A stretch of 64,000 bases of DNA from Marinomonas flavescens (GCF_004352835.1 NZ_SJSB01000002.1:62001-126000), one strand, 5' to 3'; numbered from the stretch's first letter, positions 36,751 through 46,408 are shown. Notes: generated from the letters alone by a model not told the origin. Numbers and translations: made by a program.

Positions 36751-37806
36751 ATGATCAATACCACTCTTGTTACCGAGGCCGTTAATGCTCAGCGCCGTTA
36801 TGAAAAACGACGTTGGTTTGTCATTGCTTGTCTCTTAATGCTGTTACTGTTTTCTTTTGTATTTGATATCGCCACAGGTCCTTCTTTGCTTGGTATTTCG
36901 CAGGTATCGAATGCCCTAGCCAGCCTGTTTGGTTTTCCTGTTGAGGTATCGCATATCACAGAAATGATTGTGATCAATTTGCGCCTCCCTATTGCCCTGA
37001 TGGCCGTGATCGTCGGAGGTTCTCTAGGTGTTGGCGGGGCGGAAATGCAGACCCTGCTGAATAACCCAATGGCGAGTCCGTATACTTTAGGAATGGCCGC
37101 CGCGGCGGGTTTTGGTGCGGCTTTAATGCTGTACTTGGGTTCTCTTGGTATGAGCTCGCAAATTGCCGTTCCGATCGGTGCTTTCGTGTGTTGTATGTTG
37201 TCGGCTAGCTTATTGTTTGGCCTTGCCATGATGCGTCATATTACGTCTGGTCAGTTGATTCTCGCGGGTATTGCCCTGCTCTTTTTGTTCCAGTCTTTGC
37301 TGTCTCTTGTGCAGTTTGTGTCGTCGCCAGAGTTAAGCCAGCAGATCTTGTTTTGGTTGTTTGGTAGCCTAACCAAAGCCACTTGGTCGAATGTGGCTAT
37401 CACCGCGGGTGTTACCTTGGTTTGTGTCTTGGTCTTGCTGAAAGATGCATGGAAGCTAACGGCATTGCGCCTAGGTGAAGAACGCGCCAAAAGTCTGGGA
37501 GTTAATGTCACGCGGTTACGCCTGAAAACCTTAATCATAGTGGCTATTATGACGGCCACCGCGACCAGTTTTGTCGGCATTATTGGCTTTATTGGTATCG
37601 TTGCACCCAATATCGCACGCATGCTGGTGGGTGAAGACCAACGCTACTTTTTGCCGCTGTCCTTTTTAGTCGGCGCCTTTTTATTGTCCAGTGCGTCTGT
37701 GTTGTCTAAAGCCATTGTGCCTGGCTCTTTGTTCCCTATCGGTATTGTTACCGCGATTATTGGCGTGCCGTTTTTCTTTTGGTTGATCATCGGGAAGAAA
37801 CGTTAG
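36751..37806 (+). CDS. FecCD-family ABC transporter permease
   Basis: A 351-residue inner-membrane protein with about ten helices. The family motifs are VNLRLPIALMAVIVGGSLGVGG, NNPMASPYTLGMAAAAGFGA, GSLTKATW, and GFIGIVAPNIARMLVGEDQRYFLPLS, the last containing the ATPase-coupling loop. It imports the ligand captured by the divergent binding protein. The ATPase gene starts two bases after its stop. Confidence 0.92.
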   Translation: MINTTLVTEAVNAQRRYEKRRWFVIACLLMLLLFSFVFDIATGPSLLGISQVSNALASLFGFPVEVSHITEMIVINLRLPIALMAVIVGGSLGVGGAEMQTLLNNPMASPYTLGMAAAAGFGAALMLYLGSLGMSSQIAVPIGAFVCCMLSASLLFGLAMMRHITSGQLILAGIALLFLFQSLLSLVQFVSSPELSQQILFWLFGSLTKATWSNVAITAGVTLVCVLVLLKDAWKLTALRLGEERAKSLGVNVTRLRLKTLIIVAIMTATATSFVGIIGFIGIVAPNIARMLVGEDQRYFLPLSFLVGAFLLSSASVLSKAIVPGSLFPIGIVTAIIGVPFFFWLIIGKKR

Positions 37807-37808
37807 TC

Positions 37809-38594
37809 ATGTTAGAAATTCGAAATTTACACTTAGCGTTTGATGACCTTGTGCTGGCGAATGACATCAGTTTTTCCCTAAAGGCAGGACAAACCCATGT
37901 GATCATTGGCCCCAATGGCACCGGCAAAAGCACCCTGCTAAAAACCTTGTTTGGCGATGTGCAGCCACAACAAGGCGATGTGTATTTTGATGGTGAGCCA
38001 TTAAACCGCAAGCAGTTAAGTAAATGGCGTCGGCGCTTTGGCTACATGCCCCAAGACATTCGGTTAGACGTAGGCTTGAGTGTGTTGGAAGTGGTGCTAC
38101 TTGGGCAGCTTGATGCCTTGTCGTTGAAGCTTGGTAATCGCTTATTAGAAGCCGCTTTGCAGGCATTGGATCAAATCGGCTTGCTGCATTTGGCGAATCG
38201 CGATGTCAGGACACTCAGTGGTGGTCAGTGCCAAATGGTGCTCTTTGCTCAAGCCTTGATGCGCCAACCAAAAATATTGATGTTGGATGAACCCGTCAGT
38301 GCGCTCGATCTGCATTTCCAGCAGGTCCTATTGGATCATTTGGATAAGAACACCAAACAGCATGGCTGGGTATCGATTATGATTTTGCATGATCTGAACC
38401 TAGCGGCCCAATACGCTGATAATTTATTGGTGTTAAAAGACGGAAAGCTGGTCGCTCAAGGTGCCCCAAAAGACATTCTTACGCCTGAATTGGTGCATGA
38501 GGTTTACGGTGTGACCGCTGAGGTGATGCTGGACAGCGCCGGTGTGCCGTTTGTTCGTACTCAGCGCAACGGACATCATGCGGCTCTCAAATGA
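37809..38594 (+). CDS. ABC importer ATP-binding protein (FecE/BtuD-like)
   Basis: A 261-residue ATPase. Walker A is GPNGTGKST (about 36-44), the Q-loop GYMPQDIRL, the signature LSGGQCQMV (about 138), Walker B ILMLDEP and the switch His in ILHDLNLAAQYAD. ATG 37809 is chosen; an in-frame TTG 30 bases upstream lies inside the permease gene. It powers the FecCD-type permease, and the next gene is an MFS transporter. Confidence 0.92.
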   Translation: MLEIRNLHLAFDDLVLANDISFSLKAGQTHVIIGPNGTGKSTLLKTLFGDVQPQQGDVYFDGEPLNRKQLSKWRRRFGYMPQDIRLDVGLSVLEVVLLGQLDALSLKLGNRLLEAALQALDQIGLLHLANRDVRTLSGGQCQMVLFAQALMRQPKILMLDEPVSALDLHFQQVLLDHLDKNTKQHGWVSIMILHDLNLAAQYADNLLVLKDGKLVAQGAPKDILTPELVHEVYGVTAEVMLDSAGVPFVRTQRNGHHAALK

Positions 38595-38627
38595 TTTTAA
38601 CGACTCTAAAACGGTAAGCGCACTGCT

Positions 38628-39842
38628 ATGAAGGCAAATTACTTTCTGACCGATTGGCGTCAGTTATCCGCAGCGAGCCGTGTCTTAGTTATTAATGGTT
38701 TTAGCTTTAATCTTGGCTTTTACATGCTGTTGCCGTATCTCGCGGACCATCTTCAGCGCGTATTGGGACTCACCCCATGGTACGTTGGCTTGGTAATTGG
38801 TTTGCGTGTCTTGAGTCAGCAAGGGCTGTTTTTGGTCGGTGGTACGCTGGGCGATTACCTAGGTTATAAGCGCTTGATTTTGCTGGGCTGCTTGGTTCGA
38901 GTGGTCGGGTTTGTCTTGTTGGGTCTCGCGCAAAGCTTGCCACTGCTCTTGCTTGGCGCTTTTTTTACCGGTTTTGCTGGGGCGTTATTTACCCCTTCAA
39001 GCAATGCCTATTTGGCCTACGAAGCACCGGATCAAGTTCGCCGCGATCGTATTTTTGCAATGCAAAACTGGACCAGTGAAGCGGGGATGTTTCTTGGCCC
39101 TCTATTGGGCATTTCGCTGGTGGCCGTGAGTTTTATGTGGGTGGGTTTGAGTGCGGCGCTATTGTTTTTCGGCTTATTCCTGATTCAATGGCGTTATCTG
39201 CCTGTATTGGCTGATCAACCTAAGCGCACTTCTGCTCAGCAAGGTTTTTGGCAGCAATGGAAAAGCATGCTGCGAAACCGCGCCTTCATGCAATTTATTC
39301 TGTTTGCCTGTGCCTTTCATCTGTTCTTTCATCAGCTGTATTTATCATTGCCAAATGAAGTCGACGCCCGTGGACTGGAATCGTATGTCATTACATGGGT
39401 GTTTATGACCACGTCTATTCTGGGTATCACACTGCAAATGCCGATCAGTCGATGGGTGTCTCAGTCGATTGGCAACGCCAAGGCAATGGGACTTGGGCTG
39501 GTCTTAATGGGTGGCTCGTTTCTTTGGTTTCTGATCTCCTTTGATGGCGCCCCTTGGTTAAACTTCATCGCTTATGGTGTGATGTTCAGTTTGGGCTCTA
39601 TGTTGGTGTTGCCGTTGCTGGGCTCTTTTGTGCCGCGTTTTTGTGATAAATCCGAGTTAGGCAGCTACTACGGCTTATATTCTTGCATCGGTGGCATTGC
39701 GGCATTCGGGGGGAATGTTGGCATTGGTTGGTTGCTGTCGATTGAGAGCCTGAATCGCCAATGGATGTGGATTGGTCTGGCCATCATCGGCGTGTGCGCA
39801 GGACTGGGATTGTATCGTCAGGTGCGTCGGCTTACTGGCTAA
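38628..39842 (+). CDS. MFS transporter linked to the iron-type importer
   Basis: A 404-residue MFS protein with 12 predicted helices (FSFNLGFYMLLPYLADHLQ; motif A GGTLGDYLGYKRLILLG). It follows the ATPase gene by 33 bases in the same direction. Such MFS genes in siderophore loci export the siderophore or move its breakdown product; here that is inference from position only. No siderophore synthesis genes are in the window. A terminator follows. Confidence 0.8.
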   Translation: MKANYFLTDWRQLSAASRVLVINGFSFNLGFYMLLPYLADHLQRVLGLTPWYVGLVIGLRVLSQQGLFLVGGTLGDYLGYKRLILLGCLVRVVGFVLLGLAQSLPLLLLGAFFTGFAGALFTPSSNAYLAYEAPDQVRRDRIFAMQNWTSEAGMFLGPLLGISLVAVSFMWVGLSAALLFFGLFLIQWRYLPVLADQPKRTSAQQGFWQQWKSMLRNRAFMQFILFACAFHLFFHQLYLSLPNEVDARGLESYVITWVFMTTSILGITLQMPISRWVSQSIGNAKAMGLGLVLMGGSFLWFLISFDGAPWLNFIAYGVMFSLGSMLVLPLLGSFVPRFCDKSELGSYYGLYSCIGGIAAFGGNVGIGWLLSIESLNRQWMWIGLAIIGVCAGLGLYRQVRRLTG

Positions 39843-39944
39843 GCGCGTTAAGAATGCTAAGGCGTTACCATGCGAGGTATCGCGAATAACTAGCCGTGCG
39901 CCATACTTTTTCCGATGGCATAGACAATGTAATCTGTCTGAATG

Positions 39945-39980
39945 AGAGGAACCCATCAATAACGACTGGGCTCCTCTTTA
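39945..39980. terminator. Terminator between the MFS and GH16 genes
   Basis: AGAGGA-a-CCCA (39945-39955) pairs with TGGG-c-TCCTCT (39967-39977), followed by TTA. It lies between convergent genes. Confidence 0.7.
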
Positions 39981-40014
39981 TCGATTGCGTATTAGTCAAA
40001 TCAATACGAAATGC

Positions 40015-41049
40015 TTAGTAAGGGCTAGTTCCAGGTTTTTTCTTATAAACACGTACCCAGTCAACTTGCATTGTTGTTGGGTAACCGTCTACACCGCCAT
40101 TAGCGTTAAGCTTTGGTGGTCTACCGCATCGACGCTGGTTATTAGGGCAAGGGTTACTTGCTGTGCTATAGCGTAAGTTTGGCGCTCGTAGACCTAAAGA
40201 CAAAGCGAGATTCATAGGCAGGCGGTTCCAATTCGTATTCGCCAAGCTATTTACTTCTTTACCGTCTAGGTAGTAAGTAATTCGATCGGGCTCAACCATA
40301 GCGCCATAAACATGAAATGCCGCGGCTGGGTCGAAATTACCATTAACATGTGGATGATCGAGATACGGTAGCTGCTGAGCATTACGAACCCAAGTTGCCT
40401 TACCATCTTTCATGACTTGGTATGGGGCATGCATATCAAGGATATGTGAGTCTTGAGCGTGTTGCTGCATTTCGACGATATCTACTTCTGAATACGCTTG
40501 TTCGTTATCATCGTGTTTTAAAAATCCTGCCGCTTCGTCAGTGACGTTGTTACTGTATAGCCAGAACGCAGGAGAAGATCCAGGGAATTTAGCCACACCC
40601 TTGATACGAGCTTCGTAGTATCCAAACACTTGCGTTGCTTTAGACTTAAGAATACCCGATGAGAAGTAAGTGTGGGCATGGAACGGCGTATAAAGCGATG
40701 TCCGTAATGTCGCATTAGGGTTGTCGTCGTAGCGCATCGTGATGTCAAGATTGCCACTATTTACTTTCGTGTTATCTGCTTTCCAAGTCCAAGCGCCCCA
40801 AGATTGAGGGCTGATATCCCATTTAGAAGTATTCACCTTAGTGCCGTTGAACTCGTCAGATAGGCTAGGAACTAGGACCCAATCTTTAGGACTGCCGTTA
40901 GGCACGTTGCCCTGAACTTGTTCTGGGCTATGAGAGTTTGCAACCGGTGTGCCTGAATATTGATCGACTGCACACCCTGATACTCCAATAGGCACCATGA
41001 TGAGTGCCATTGTCTTGAGGGAAATTGCGCATTTTATATTTGTTTTCAT
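40015..41049 (-). CDS. GH16 family lipoprotein, agarase/porphyranase/carrageenase-like
   Basis: A 344-residue lipoprotein with lipobox VSGC (Cys 26) and a GH16 beta-jelly-roll domain from about residue 55. The catalytic motif is EVDIVE (188-193: nucleophile Glu, Asp, acid/base Glu). Other family segments are LSDEFNGTKVNTSKWDIS, GILKSKATQVFGYYEARIKG and SPAFWLYSNN. It hydrolyses a beta-linked marine galactan, probably at the outer membrane; agarose, porphyran and carrageenan cannot be distinguished by eye. The ATG at 41049 has GAGG upstream, and two upstream in-frame ATGs lack it. A perfect dyad lies across the promoter. Confidence 0.85.
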   Translation of the reverse strand: MKTNIKCAISLKTMALIMVPIGVSGCAVDQYSGTPVANSHSPEQVQGNVPNGSPKDWVLVPSLSDEFNGTKVNTSKWDISPQSWGAWTWKADNTKVNSGNLDITMRYDDNPNATLRTSLYTPFHAHTYFSSGILKSKATQVFGYYEARIKGVAKFPGSSPAFWLYSNNVTDEAAGFLKHDDNEQAYSEVDIVEMQQHAQDSHILDMHAPYQVMKDGKATWVRNAQQLPYLDHPHVNGNFDPAAAFHVYGAMVEPDRITYYLDGKEVNSLANTNWNRLPMNLALSLGLRAPNLRYSTASNPCPNNQRRCGRPPKLNANGGVDGYPTTMQVDWVRVYKKKPGTSPY

Positions 41050-41076
41050 TGATAGCCTCATTTTGTTATATTTTGT

Positions 41077-41108
41077 AAACATATGATGTTTATTATATTC
41101 ATATGTTT
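41077..41108. promoter_or_regulatory. Operator-like dyad upstream of the GH16 gene
   Basis: AAACATATGA (41077-41086) and TCATATGTTT (41099-41108) are perfect inverted repeats 12 bases apart; each half is itself centred on CATATG. It lies about 30-60 bases upstream of the start codon. Confidence 0.55.
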
Positions 41109-41805
41109 GTGTCGAATAAAATACACTTTTTCATGTCGAAAAACGGGCTAATTTAGCGATCAAAACAATAGAATAACGTTACTTTTAAGAGGCAATAGAT
41201 TAATTAATAATCAATTTTTTTAGGAAAAACACGCAGAGAAGATTAAAAATTGACCATAATGATCTATTTTTAATCTTTACAAGCTCACACTGTTACTAAA
41301 AAGTACCTTTAATTAAAAATATTAAATTTTAGTGTCATAAAAGTACTACTTATTTAGTAAATTAGTATTTTTAGTCAATATAGTATTACTATTTCCTATT
41401 TATTGTATTTGTTTACTTCAAGACTACTTTTTAAACTCCCTACCCTCAGAACGGTTGGTTTAGAAATGGTTTTCTCTGATGGGGGCTTACGAGCTAGCAG
41501 TAAGCATGAAAAGACGATAGCAATACTCTTCTTTGACGGCATAAATACGGCGTTTTTTTTGTAAGTTATTGTTGTATTTATCTATTTTCTCCCCTTCTCA
41601 ATAATTCAACCTACGTTTTTTTAACGTTTGTCTGACCGGCTTATAAAGCCAATTTTTTTTGCCATTCACAGCGTAAGTACCAAACCAGATTGAGGTCGAT
41701 GTAGCGCTATTTATCAACAAAAGACATGACGTGAAAGCCGCTTCGCTCCGGCTGATGGCCTCGTATCTTTTGCTAATCTAAATTAAAAAAATAATGAGAT
41801 AAAAG
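41109..41805. other. AT-rich intergenic region, about 700 bases
   Basis: No gene is seen between the divergent GH16 and permease genes. A small hairpin, GCTTAC (41485-41490) with GTAAGC (41500-41505), is visible, and the stretch 41280-41450 is very A+T rich. The length suggests complex regulation or a leader RNA, but nothing specific is recognised. Confidence 0.4.
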
Positions 41806-43509
41806 ATGAATTTTGAAAAATTAGACGGTGTTAGCGAAGAGCAATTGCCTATCGCAAAACACAACCTACATGGTTGGAAACATTTTTTAGGGCTGTATGC
41901 CGGTGAGCATGTAGCCGCGACAGAATTTGTTATTGGAGCCACCTTCGTTGCGTTGGGCGCGAAGACGATGGACATTCTCGTAGGTCTCTTGATCGGTAAC
42001 ATTCTTGCTATTTTAAGCTGGACGTTAATTACCTCTCCTATTGCGACTCAAACACGCCTTAGCCTTTATACCTATTTAGAAAAAATCGCTGGCAAGTCGA
42101 TGACCAAGCTCTACAACTGGGCAAACGTCATCATATTCACCGTCATATCGGCGGCGATGATTACCGTATCGAGTACCGCTGTCAGGTATTTATTTAATAT
42201 TCCCGCTCAACTTAACTGGTACCCAACCAATTCCTTGTTTGTGCTGGTGGTATTGGCTGTGGGTGCGGTCGTGGTGTTTGTCGCCATGTATGGTTTTAAA
42301 GCCGTGTCGGAGTTTTCTGGTATCTGTGGCCCTTGGCTGTTTGTGATGTTTGGCTCTGGTGCTCTCGTTATTATGCCTGCATTGGCTCAGTCGGTATTAG
42401 GGACGACCTTGCTGCATAGCTTTTCAGACTTTCTTACCATTGGTGACAAGTCTATTTGGACGGGCGTAAATGCGTTTGGGAAACCGGGTATTGGTTTGCT
42501 AGAAGTCATTGGTTTTGCATGGGCGGCGAACACGATCACCCATTTTGGTCTAATCGATATGGCGTTGTTACGCTATGCCAAAAAACCCATATACGGTATG
42601 GCGACGAGCTCTGGAATGCTGTTTGGTCATTACCTTGCTTGGATCTCAGCTGGCATCATGGGCGCTGGCACAGCAGTACTGGTTAAGAAAAGTATTATTG
42701 CATTGGACCCAGGTGATGTGGCGTTTCAGGCGTTGGGTCTTTCTGGTTTCGTTATTGTGATTATTGCGGGTTGGACAACCGCCAATGCCAATTTGTATCG
42801 AGCAGGATTGGCCGCTCAGGCAATTTTCACACGCTACTCAAGAAAACAAGCCACGTTGGCAGTTGGGCTTGTGACTATGGTTGTGGCTTGTTTCCCTTTC
42901 GTATTTAGCCAAATGTTGCCGCTACTGACTTACGCGGGTTTGCTGGTTGTTCCAGTGGGTGCGATCGTATTTGCAGAGCACGTTATTTTCCCAAAAATTG
43001 GTTTTAGCCGCTATTGGGTAAGTTTCCAAAAATTGACACACAGCACGCCAGCGATCGCATCGTGGGGGATTGGCTTGGTGTTTGGTTTTGGCTTAAATAC
43101 GCTAAATGTCATGTCATTTTACTACCTATTTTTACCAACTTGGGTCGTCACTATCATTGTTTATACATTGCTCGCAAAGCGTTACGGAGCGGACAAAGAT
43201 TACACAGAAGAAAAAGCCGCCATGGATAAGCACGATAAACTTGTTGAAGCCTACCATGAGCATCAAGCGAGCATTGCCAGCCCCATCGTAGAAGATACCT
43301 CCTTGTTGTCTAAAACGCTGGGAACGATTACGTGGATCAGCTTAGCCGTCACATTAGGGTTGGCTTTCTTCACCATGTTTGGCAGCCAAAACATGACCGC
43401 CTATTTAGCGAACCGCGAAATATTTTATACCTACGGTTTTGTCTGCACAGTCATTTATTTCACAGCAGCCTATTGGGTCTTAAGACGCCAAAAAGCACTT
43501 CAAGCTTAA
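41806..43509 (+). CDS. NCS1-family (purine-cytosine permease-like) transporter
   Basis: A 567-residue membrane protein with about 12-14 helices resembling the Transp_cyt_pur (NCS1) family: HVAATEFVIGATFVALGAKT, IGNILAILSWTLITSPIATQ, WTTANANLYRAGLAAQAI. A long cytosolic loop precedes the last two helices. It is immediately followed, 21 bases later, by a mannitol-type dehydrogenase. The pairing suggests import of a polyol or an unusual substrate rather than a nucleobase; this is inference. GAGATAAAAG precedes the ATG. Confidence 0.75.
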   Translation: MNFEKLDGVSEEQLPIAKHNLHGWKHFLGLYAGEHVAATEFVIGATFVALGAKTMDILVGLLIGNILAILSWTLITSPIATQTRLSLYTYLEKIAGKSMTKLYNWANVIIFTVISAAMITVSSTAVRYLFNIPAQLNWYPTNSLFVLVVLAVGAVVVFVAMYGFKAVSEFSGICGPWLFVMFGSGALVIMPALAQSVLGTTLLHSFSDFLTIGDKSIWTGVNAFGKPGIGLLEVIGFAWAANTITHFGLIDMALLRYAKKPIYGMATSSGMLFGHYLAWISAGIMGAGTAVLVKKSIIALDPGDVAFQALGLSGFVIVIIAGWTTANANLYRAGLAAQAIFTRYSRKQATLAVGLVTMVVACFPFVFSQMLPLLTYAGLLVVPVGAIVFAEHVIFPKIGFSRYWVSFQKLTHSTPAIASWGIGLVFGFGLNTLNVMSFYYLFLPTWVVTIIVYTLLAKRYGADKDYTEEKAAMDKHDKLVEAYHEHQASIASPIVEDTSLLSKTLGTITWISLAVTLGLAFFTMFGSQNMTAYLANREIFYTYGFVCTVIYFTAAYWVLRRQKALQA

Positions 43510-43530
43510 CTAATATTGCGAGATTTCTTA

Positions 43531-45030
43531 ATGACATTATTACCATTGAACCAAGGCAACCTAGCAAGCTTGCCTAACTCGTTTGTTACACCGACGTATG
43601 ACCGTAGCAAGCTAAAAGCAGGGATTGTACACATTGGTATCGGTGGCTTTCACCGTTCGCATGAGGCGTTTTACACCGATGAATTATTAGCCACAACAGG
43701 CACCACCGAATGGGGTATTTGTGGCGTTGGTCTGCGCGAAGCGGATCGTAAAATCGGTGATATTCTTAAGCAGCAAGACTACCTTTACACCTTGGTTGTT
43801 AAGCACCCAGATGGCAAAATCGAAAATCGCGTTATTGGCTCCATCATCGACTTCATGTTGAGTGTGGATGACGCCGCAGCGGTAACCGACAAAATGGCCA
43901 GTGCAGACACCAAAATTGTCTCTTTGACCATCACCGAAGGGGGCTACAACTTTAACCCTGCGACCAATGAATTTGATTTTACCAACCCAGATGTTCAGCA
44001 CGATTTAGAAAATCCACAAGATCCAAAAATGGTGTTTGGATTTCTAACAGAAGCGCTTAGAAAACGCCGAGCAGCAGGCTTACCAGCGTTTACAATACAG
44101 TCTTGTGACAACATCCAGCATAACGGCAACATGACGCGCAAAATGCTGCTAGCGTTCGCTGAGAAACAAGACGCAGACTTGGCTAAATGGATTGAACAAG
44201 AAGTTCGCTTCCCAAATGCCATGGTAGACCGTATTACGCCCGTCACAACACCGGAAGACATTGCCACACTGCAAGCGTCTGGCGTAGACGATGCGTGGCC
44301 AGTAGTGTGTGAACCGTTTGCCCAATGGGTTATCGAAGACACCTTCTCCAATGGTCGTCCAGCATGGGAAAACGTTGGCGTGCAATTTGTGCCAGACGTC
44401 ACGCCCTACGAAACCATGAAGATCCGTCTGCTGAACGCTGGTCACTCTGTATTGGGTTTATTAGGTTCTATTCACGGTCATCAAACCATTGATGGTTGTG
44501 TTGCTGATCCATTATTCGCGACTTATTTACGTCGTTTCATGGACGTAGAAGCCACCCCCGTTCTAGCGCCCGTTGAAGGTATTAATCTAGAAAACTACAA
44601 AAGCGCCCTGATCGAGCGTTTCGGTAACCCGAACGTGAAAGACAACTTGGCGCGTATCTGCCTAGAAAGCTCGTCTAAACTGCCTAAGTTCTTGATCCCG
44701 ACCATCACAGAAAACATGGCAAAAGGCGGCAGCATCAAATTTGCGGCCTTGGTCATCGCCGCGTGGTGTTACTACTCAGACAAAGGTGTTAACAAAAACG
44801 GCGCAGCGCTGGATATTGTCGACGACATGAAAGCAGAGCTACACACTGCCGCAGCGGGCTCACAGGAAGACAAATTGTCCTTCCTTAAACTAACAGATGT
44901 GTTTGGTGACCTTGCTCAGAGCACAGCGTTTACCGACGTCTACGTTGCCATGTTGGATGGGCTTTACGCCAACCCAAACATTGCCGAGCAAATGCAAACC
45001 ATGCTTGAAAAAGACGCCTTAGTTGCCTAA
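43531..45030 (+). CDS. Mannitol 2-dehydrogenase / fructuronate-reductase family polyol dehydrogenase
   Basis: A 499-residue long-chain polyol dehydrogenase. The N-terminal Rossmann signature is IVHIGIGGFHRSHEAFYTDE (about 30-49), then TIQSCDNIQHNGNMTRKM, FPNAMVDRITP, and the catalytic K-x5-N-x2-H motif in MKIRLLNAGHSVLGLLG (about 290). It oxidises mannitol, arabitol or sorbitol to a ketose, or reduces fructuronate. Length and motifs fit Pseudomonas-type MtlD best. ATG 43531 is used; an in-frame TTG lies 15 bases earlier. It forms a two-gene unit with the NCS1-type permease and ends in a terminator. Confidence 0.87.
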   Translation: MTLLPLNQGNLASLPNSFVTPTYDRSKLKAGIVHIGIGGFHRSHEAFYTDELLATTGTTEWGICGVGLREADRKIGDILKQQDYLYTLVVKHPDGKIENRVIGSIIDFMLSVDDAAAVTDKMASADTKIVSLTITEGGYNFNPATNEFDFTNPDVQHDLENPQDPKMVFGFLTEALRKRRAAGLPAFTIQSCDNIQHNGNMTRKMLLAFAEKQDADLAKWIEQEVRFPNAMVDRITPVTTPEDIATLQASGVDDAWPVVCEPFAQWVIEDTFSNGRPAWENVGVQFVPDVTPYETMKIRLLNAGHSVLGLLGSIHGHQTIDGCVADPLFATYLRRFMDVEATPVLAPVEGINLENYKSALIERFGNPNVKDNLARICLESSSKLPKFLIPTITENMAKGGSIKFAALVIAAWCYYSDKGVNKNGAALDIVDDMKAELHTAAAGSQEDKLSFLKLTDVFGDLAQSTAFTDVYVAMLDGLYANPNIAEQMQTMLEKDALVA

Positions 45031-45077
45031 ACAATGCAGTAATTAGAGCGTGAATACCGCGTAAATAGCGCGTTCAG

Positions 45078-45115
45078 AAAACCGATCTTTGGCGTCAGCT
45101 GGGGTCGGTTTTTCT
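45078..45115 (+). terminator. Terminator after the polyol dehydrogenase gene
   Basis: AAAACCGATC (45078-45087) pairs with GGTCGGTTTT (45103-45112) with one wobble pair, followed by T. Confidence 0.7.
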
Positions 45116-45247
45116 ATCTCTAACCGCCCTTCCATTTTCAGCAAAATCGCATCGAGAAATAATTTTTTCGGCAAGATGAAAAACCATAGTGAAAATAAGG
45201 GTATAATGCGCGAAATTTTTACAGCCAACCTCGAGGTAGTGACAACA

Positions 45248-45589
45248 ATGAGTCTTCCAAATTGCCCTAAATGTAACTCAGAATACGTATACGAAGATCA
45301 AGCCATGCTGATCTGTCCGGAATGCGCACACGAGTGGAACCCGAACGAAGTGGAAGTAGACGAAGACGCATTAGTCATCAAAGACATGAGCGGCAAACTG
45401 CTTCAAGAAGGCGACAAAGTTACCTTGGCGAAAGACCTTAAAGTAAAAGGTTCTTCACAAGTGCTTAAAATCGGCACCAAAGCGACCATCAAACGTCTAG
45501 TCGACGGCGACCACGACATCGACTGCAAAGTAGACGGCGCAGGTGACATGATGCTGAAATCTCAATTCGTCAAAAAAGCCTCAGCTTGA
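45248..45589 (+). CDS. yjdM: YjdM/PhnA zinc-ribbon protein
   Basis: A 113-residue protein of the YjdM (formerly PhnA) family. The N-terminal zinc ribbon is CPKC (residues 6-9) with CPEC (about 24-27), followed by an SH3-like domain ([21 protein letters not shown]). Despite its old name it is not phosphonoacetate hydrolase; its role is unknown. The ATG at 45248 matches the family start ([13 protein letters not shown]); an upstream in-frame extension of 53 codons is not expected. A repeat pair that can fold as a terminator begins two bases after the stop. Confidence 0.88.
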   Translation: MSLPNCPKCNSEYVYEDQAMLICPECAHEWNPNEVEVDEDALVIKDMSGKLLQEGDKVTLAKDLKVKGSSQVLKIGTKATIKRLVDGDHDIDCKVDGAGDMMLKSQFVKKASA

Positions 45590-45590
45590 T

Positions 45591-45642
45591 AAAAGGGGTC
45601 AGATCCCTTTTATCCAGACCTAAAAGGGATCTGACCCCTTTT
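45591..45642. repeat. Inverted pair of a 21-base palindromic repeat (REP-like, copy 1)
   Basis: A 21-base unit (AAAAGGGGTCAGATCCC + TTTT, 45591-45611) is followed after ten bases by its exact reverse complement (45622-45642). Each unit is itself an imperfect hairpin. An alternative stem, AGACCTAAAAGGG with CCCTTTTAGGTCT, competes with them. The structure directly follows yjdM and may serve as its terminator. Confidence 0.8.
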
Positions 45643-45688
45643 AGGTCTGACCTTAGCGCAGGCTACTTGCAGAACAACTTGATAACCA

Positions 45689-45760
45689 AGGGTCGAACCC
45701 CTTTTTGCCCTCTTCACTTTCTACAACCATAAACACCGCGACAAAAAGGGCTTTGACCCT
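45689..45760. repeat. Inverted-repeat element, copy A
   Basis: AGGGTCGAACCCCTTTTTG (45689-45707) is matched at 17 of 19 bases by the reverse complement of CAAAAAGGGCTTTGACCCT (45742-45760). The stop-proximal flank GACTTCCACCTCGG is shared with copy B. Confidence 0.75.
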
Positions 45761-46271
45761 GACTTCCACCTCGGTATTTCATGTAAACCACTTAACATGA
45801 TGCTACTGGCTTGCACTGTCCCTTCCCCTTTCTTTTCCAAGGCTAGGATTAGGTTGTTGGTTTTATGGATTCCATTCTAATGCTTTGTTTTCCCGACTTT
45901 TATTCCGCTCTGCTGAGCGTGTAACTTTTTTCAATTGATAAAAAAGTAACCAAAAAATCTCTTTAAGACCTTTAGCGTATGATTTACGTGGCATATTAAA
46001 ATGCTTGTACGTCGATCATTTAAGGAAGGTGTTTAGAAGCTTAATTAGCTTGGAGGTAAAGTATCAAACACTGCCTCGGAAACGTCATCAAGTCGCGCAA
46101 CTTCGTTGCATCGAATGGACTTATTTATCGCTGTGATGGTCTCATTTGTATAAACCGCCTCACTTGATGCTACTGGCTTGTACTGTCCCTTCCCCTTTTT
46201 CTTCCAAGGGGAAGGCTAGGATGGGGTGCACTGGAACTAGCTCTTGTTGTTGGAATACCTAAAAAAGAGCA

Positions 46272-46335
46272 GCCAATAACTGGAGATTATCTAAAGCCAA
46301 TCATCGGTTAAAGTTGAAATGATCGGCGATGTTAT
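46272..46335. repeat. 64-base direct repeat, copy 1
   Basis: Begins GCCAATAACTGGAGATTATC and is repeated with about three to four differences at 46409-46472. The intervening bases contain a short open stretch (MIGDVMKLYKYLGWWPQN...), possibly a remnant coding end. Confidence 0.75.
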
Positions 46336-46408
46336 GAAGCTTTATAAATACCTCGGCTGGTGGCCACAAAACTCAATGAATGCGATTTACTTGTGGGTTG
46401 GCCTTTAG

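Noticed and set aside
45043..45228. 61-codon minus-strand frame between the polyol dehydrogenase and yjdM
   Set aside because: It covers a terminator hairpin and the yjdM leader; no support for translation.
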